The notes under the pieces: generated by a model
The model's input: the letters and a program-made list of their open reading frames with translations, nothing else
The model's database searches: none
Told to the model about the DNA's origin: nothing
Assembly: GCA_903847155.1 (NCBI GenBank)
Contig: CAINCU010000003.1
Coordinates: forward strand, 1 to 44,590
Reading direction: 5' to 3'
Origin: an uncultured Gallionellaceae bacterium
GTDB taxonomy: Bacteria; Pseudomonadota; Gammaproteobacteria; Burkholderiales; Gallionellaceae
DNA length: 44,590 nt
Position numbers and translations under genes: made by a program
Shown: positions 41,050 through 44,590 of the stretch, one piece after another
Layout of the letters: every line of letters starts with the position of its first letter
Position numbering within the stretch: position 1 is the first letter of the stretch

Positions 41050-41582
41050 GATGTTTCACCGCCGGTTTGCGCGATTTTTTGCTCCAGCGCCTTGATGTAG
41101 CTCCTCGTTTCCTTGTACAGCAGACGTACTTCCAGCATATTGCGAACGCGTACCAGCACTTCGGCCGGTTCGAACGGTTTGCTGATGAAATCGCGAGCGC
41201 CGGCCTGGAGCGCATGCAGCTTTTCCTCCGGCTGTGCAGTGATCACAATCACCGGAAGATAACCGCCAGGTTCGGTTTCCTTGAGCCCTTGCTTCACTTG
41301 GAACTGGTAGGTCCGGGTCAATTCCAGAAGCCAATCCTGCGGCTCGATCTCCTTGAGTCCTTGCATCACCTGAAACCCGTCCATGTCAGGCATCACCAGA
41401 TCGAGCAGGATCAAGTCGTAACGATTGTTGAGGTGAAGTTCACAAACCTTACGCGGGTCATGGGTGGCGGCGATGGAAACGTATCCGGCATCACGCAGAA
41501 TCCGATCCAGCAGCATAACGTTGGCTTTCTTATCATCAACGATCAGGATCTTGCTTTGAAGAATGTCGGATGAACTGATCAT
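41046..41582 (-). CDS. single-domain response regulator with internal 24-residue duplication
   Basis: This 178-residue receiver begins MISSSDILQSKILIVDDKKANVMLLDRILRDAGY. Phospho-Asp is in LILLDLVMPDMDGFQ and the conserved Lys in FISKPFEPAEV. Between helix 3 and strand 4 there is an in-frame duplication: FQVMQGLKEIEPQDWLLELTRTYQ is followed by FQVKQGLKETEPGGYLPV. A C-terminal coiled tail (YKETRSYIKALEQKI) follows. With the downstream receiver gene it matches the two halves of the adjacent two-receiver protein. Confidence 0.92.
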   Translation of the reverse strand: MISSSDILQSKILIVDDKKANVMLLDRILRDAGYVSIAATHDPRKVCELHLNNRYDLILLDLVMPDMDGFQVMQGLKEIEPQDWLLELTRTYQFQVKQGLKETEPGGYLPVIVITAQPEEKLHALQAGARDFISKPFEPAEVLVRVRNMLEVRLLYKETRSYIKALEQKIAQTGGETS

Positions 41583-42619
41583 GATATTTGCCGCTCCTTA
41601 TTTTCTTGGTACAGCTTCTTGTCACGAAAATCCAGAGCCTCATTCAGCGCGACACTGAATTCATCCACTTTGGCTGGCTTGGTGATGTAGCGAAAGAAGC
41701 CTGCTTGCGTTACTTTTTCGATGTCGGGCGGCATGGTGTTGGCGCTGATCGCGATGACGGGGATATGCGCCGTCAACGGGTCTGATTGCAGTATTTTCAG
41801 AGTTTCATAGCCATTGATGCCGGGCAGGTTGATGTCCATCAAGATCACATCTGGCAGCGATGCGCGGGCGATTTTAATGCCGCTATGTCCGTCCACCGCA
41901 GTCCGCAGACTGATCTCCGGATAGCGCGCGATGAGTTGCACAACCAGTTTCAGGTTCGCCGGACTGTCCTCGATATAGAGCATGGTATATAGGGAGTCTG
42001 CTTGAGATGCGGACTTTTCGTCGACGTCCATGAACGAGATTTGATCGTAAAGATGCTGAACTTCGCTATTGTGGCGACGGATCAAATCGCGGCTGGCTTC
42101 GACTTCCAGAATCTTTTGTTCCAGCGCTGTAACGTAATTTTTCGTTTCCTTGTACAGCAGGCGCACTTCCAGCATATTGCGCACGCGTACCAGCACCTCG
42201 GCCAGCTCAAACGGTTTGCTGATGAAATCGCGCGCACCGGCCTCAAGAGCGCGCATCTTGTGTGCCGGTTGTGCGGTGATCACAATGACAGGAATGTAGC
42301 CGCCCGGTGCGGTTTCCTTCATACCCTCCAGCACCTGGAACAGGTGTGTCCTGTTCAAGTCCTGGATCCAATCCTGCGGCTCGATTTCCTTGAGTCCTTC
42401 CATCACCTGAAAGCCGTCCATACCGGGCATCATCAGATCGAGCAGGATCAAGTCATAACGATTCTTGCGGTGCAACTCGCACACTTCACGCGAATCCAGA
42501 GTGGAAGTAATGCTGTCATAGCCGACTCCGTGCAGAATCCGCTCCAACAGCAAGATGTTGGCTTGCAGATCGTCAGCTATCAGGATTTTGCTGTGAAGAA
42601 TATCGGATGAACTGATCAT
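41579..42619 (-). CDS. two-receiver response regulator (REC-coil-REC)
   Basis: This 346-residue protein has a first receiver (KILIADDLQANILLLERILHG, LILLDLMMPGMDGFQVMEGLKEIEP) carrying the same 24-residue internal duplication as the next gene (FQVMEGLKEIEPQDWIQDLNRTHL, then FQVLEGMKETAPGGYIPV). A coiled linker follows (VTALEQKILEVEASRDLIRRHNSEVQHLYDQ). The second receiver (TMLYIEDSPANLKLVVQLIARYP, DVILMDINLPGINGYETLKIL, FFRYITKPAKVDEF) resembles that of the hybrid kinase. There is no output domain. It begins 15 bp after the kinase stop. Confidence 0.93.
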   Translation of the reverse strand: MISSSDILHSKILIADDLQANILLLERILHGVGYDSITSTLDSREVCELHRKNRYDLILLDLMMPGMDGFQVMEGLKEIEPQDWIQDLNRTHLFQVLEGMKETAPGGYIPVIVITAQPAHKMRALEAGARDFISKPFELAEVLVRVRNMLEVRLLYKETKNYVTALEQKILEVEASRDLIRRHNSEVQHLYDQISFMDVDEKSASQADSLYTMLYIEDSPANLKLVVQLIARYPEISLRTAVDGHSGIKIARASLPDVILMDINLPGINGYETLKILQSDPLTAHIPVIAISANTMPPDIEKVTQAGFFRYITKPAKVDEFSVALNEALDFRDKKLYQENKERQIS

Positions 42620-42634
42620 GATCGTTACCTCTCC

Positions 42635-44590
42635 TTATTCGCTTGGAACCATATCCTGCTCCACAAATTTCAGCGCCCCATGCAGTGCTTCCATGAATTC
42701 ATCAACTTTGATCGGCTTGGTGATATAGCGGAAGAACCCCGCCTTCACGCCTCTGTCAATGTCGAATGGCATCGCATTGGCGCTGATGGCGATGACTGGA
42801 ATATGCGCAGTAATCTTGTCCTGGCGCAGTAATTTAAGCGCTTCGAAGCCGTTGATGCCGGGCAGATTGATGTCCATCAAGATCACATCAGGCCGCGCTG
42901 CGCGCGCGATTTTGATGCCGTCTTTCCCATTCACCGCCGTCAGCAGACTGAGCTCCGGGTGACGCGTGATGATCTGCTCAACCAGCTTCATGTTGGCCGG
43001 GTTGTCTTCCACATAGAGCAGGGTGTGTGTGCGCGATGAGCGGGATTGATGGGGTTGCGGCAACGGCAGTGGGGATCCTTCCTCAAGTACCAGACGTGGT
43101 TCGTCGATCGCCAGTAGTTCAAACCAGAATATACTGCCCGCACCGACACTGCTTTCCACGCCGATCACCCCGCCCATCAGTTCGACCAAACGCTTGGCTA
43201 CCACCAGGCCGATGCCGGTGCCTTCCTCGCCGCCAGCCTCTTGTCCGAGTCGGTTGAATGGCTGGAACAGCTGCGCTACTTGTTCCGGGGATAATCCTGT
43301 ACCACTGTCTTTGATGCTGATGCGTATGCGTCCCGGCGCGGTCTCGGCGCATTTCACTGCGACTGTCCCCTGTGGCACGTTGTACTTGATCGCGTTGGAA
43401 AGCAAATTGATGAGCACCTGTTTCAAGCGGGTGCGGTCGGCACGCACATACATCGGCGTGGCGAAGCGTGGGAGGGTCAGTGTGATGCCGCGCTGTTGCA
43501 CTTGCGGATCGACCATGTTCTGGCATTCAAGCACGACTTCGGCCAGCGACACCGGCTCTTCCGACAGCGGCACTTGTCTCGATTCGACTTTCGCCAGATC
43601 GAGAATCTCGTTGATGAGCTTGAGCAGATGCCATCCCGCCTGCAGGATCTGCGCGACACTTTCCTTTTGCGACGCTGTCGGTGGCGGTGTATCGGACTCC
43701 ATCAGCTGGGCGAAACCGAGGATGGCATTGAGCGGGCTGCGCAACTCATGGCTCATGCTGGACAGGAAATCCGATTTGGCGAGGTTGGCTTTTTCCGCGA
43801 CTGAGGTGGCGTTTTCCAGTTCGATATTCTTTTCCAGCAACACCTGATCCAGACGTTTGCGTTCTGTAATATCGCGCGCGGCGGCGAACACGCCCTGCAA
43901 CTTTCGGTCGCGGTCATAGAATGTGGCCGCGTTGAACGACACCACCGTTTCCTTGCCGTCTCTGGCGCGTGCGGTGAGTTCGTAGTCGGTGACTTTCTTT
44001 TCTCTCAATACCCGCTTGATGCTTGACTCGGCTCGTTCAGAATCGGTGAAGCTGTTTTTGAATGGCGAGCCGATCAGCTCGTCGCGCGTGGAGCCGGTGA
44101 GCGCCTCCATCTGTTTGTTGACATCGGTGACGATGCCGGAAGGATCGGTGGTCATGATCGCGTCGATGTTGGATTCGATCAGCGAGCGCGTGTAGTACTG
44201 CAGATCGCGCAGACGTTGATCGAGCTGTTTCTGCTCAGCTTCAATCTGCTTGCGTGCCGTGTTGTCGGTGCCGATCAACAGATAACCGATGATGTCGTTT
44301 TGATCGTCGCGCAGCGCGGTGACCGACACCACCGCCGGGAAACGGCTACCGTCTTTGCGGATATAGGTCAGCTCGTAAATATCCTCGATGCCGCGCGAAG
44401 CCTTGAACACCAGGGCTTCAAAGCCCGGCGTGATGGGCGTACCCAGTTCCACGCTTAGTTCATTGGCGCGCTCGATAATTTCCTGCGGATCGGACCTATC
44501 GGCAGGGGTGATCTTGTTCATCACATCGGCGGCGGCGTAGCCCAGCATGCGTTCCGCACCGACGTTGAAAATCTGGATCACGCCCTTGGC
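42635..44590 (-). CDS. PAS-containing hybrid histidine kinase (N-terminus outside window)
   Basis: The frame is open to the window end; GTG 44581 lies inside a PAS motif (AKGVIQIFNVGAERMLGY), so the true start is upstream. Visible are the end of one PAS, a second PAS (TRSLIESNIDAIMTTDPSGIVTDVNKQMEALTG) and the HisKA phospho-acceptor (FLSSMSHELRSPLNAILGFAQLMES). The ATPase domain has N-box LINLLSNAIKYN and glycine boxes DSGTGLS and GEEGTGIGLVVAKRL. A C-terminal receiver follows (TLLYVEDNPANMKLVEQIITRHP, DVILMDINLPGINGFEAL, FFRYITKPIKVDEFMEAL). It heads an operon of receivers, HD-GYP and DUF1003 proteins and is the likely phosphodonor. Confidence 0.95.
   Translation of the reverse strand, partial: AKGVIQIFNVGAERMLGYAAADVMNKITPADRSDPQEIIERANELSVELGTPITPGFEALVFKASRGIEDIYELTYIRKDGSRFPAVVSVTALRDDQNDIIGYLLIGTDNTARKQIEAEQKQLDQRLRDLQYYTRSLIESNIDAIMTTDPSGIVTDVNKQMEALTGSTRDELIGSPFKNSFTDSERAESSIKRVLREKKVTDYELTARARDGKETVVSFNAATFYDRDRKLQGVFAAARDITERKRLDQVLLEKNIELENATSVAEKANLAKSDFLSSMSHELRSPLNAILGFAQLMESDTPPPTASQKESVAQILQAGWHLLKLINEILDLAKVESRQVPLSEEPVSLAEVVLECQNMVDPQVQQRGITLTLPRFATPMYVRADRTRLKQVLINLLSNAIKYNVPQGTVAVKCAETAPGRIRISIKDSGTGLSPEQVAQLFQPFNRLGQEAGGEEGTGIGLVVAKRLVELMGGVIGVESSVGAGSIFWFELLAIDEPRLVLEEGSPLPLPQPHQSRSSRTHTLLYVEDNPANMKLVEQIITRHPELSLLTAVNGKDGIKIARAARPDVILMDINLPGINGFEALKLLRQDKITAHIPVIAISANAMPFDIDRGVKAGFFRYITKPIKVDEFMEALHGALKFVEQDMVPSE

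Noticed and set aside
42635-44581. GTG 44581 as the true start of the hybrid kinase
   Set aside because: It falls inside a PAS motif and the frame remains open to the window edge, so the gene is simply cut.

Overview
The window looks like chromosome of a Gram-negative betaproteobacterium, most likely a chemolithotroph related to Gallionellaceae (Sideroxydans/Gallionella type). That is inferred from family content: a Tat-exported HiPIP, a DUF1840 protein, YqjD/E/K-like genes, a PA2779/PA2778 pair, CbpA/CbpM, and dispersed REP-like palindromes. No rRNA, tRNA, CRISPR array, phage or insertion sequence was recognised.

Layout. 1-5.8 kb: a cut-off alpha/beta hydrolase, a HiPIP, and a run of mostly tiny envelope/stress proteins on the minus strand (YqjK, YqjE, YqjD, DUF3309, an OmpA remnant, an Lmo0937-like peptide, a DUF2934-OmpA protein, a glycine-zipper lipoprotein, CsbD, an AI-2E family permease). 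6-19.4 kb: a surface-protein region on the plus strand, with two paralogous lipoproteins ending in ice-binding-like DUF3494 domains, an OmpA barrel with two peptidoglycan-binding domains, a BON lipoprotein, a coiled-coil stress protein and a two-partner secretion pair (TpsA/TpsB). 19.5-23.1 kb: LapA-like protein, PA2779, PA2778 peptidase and PqiA-like protein, then two small minus-strand genes. 23.4-32.4 kb: a tightly packed operon cbpA-cbpM-fba-DUF1451-pdc-adh-gpmA-glgP, which reads as a glycogen-to-ethanol fermentation module headed by a chaperone pair. 32.6-35.3 kb: an outer-membrane-like protein, a SUMF1-fold protein and a frameshifted mgtC. 35.8-44.6 kb: a two-component/c-di-GMP cluster with a hybrid kinase (cut by the window end), four response-regulator genes built from related receivers, a receiver-HD-GYP protein and a PAS-GAF-GGDEF-EAL protein.

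Main discovery. A 16-bp palindrome of form TGTGCG-N4-CGCACA (CRP/FNR-like geometry, TGTGC-N6-GCACA) recurs at least ten times, almost only in promoter regions of the stress/envelope/surface genes. In the clearest cases a GATAA-type -10 box begins exactly 22 bases after the palindrome. That puts the palindrome centre near -41.5, the class II CRP/FNR activator position. It suggests one regulator controls the HiPIP, CsbD, the permease, both DUF3494 lipoproteins, the LapA/PA2779/PA2778 group, the DUF1840 gene and mgtC. The receiver cluster is a second notable system: it shows tandem gene duplication, an in-frame 72-bp duplication inside a receiver, gene fission or fusion, and a receiver fused to a membrane DUF1003 domain.
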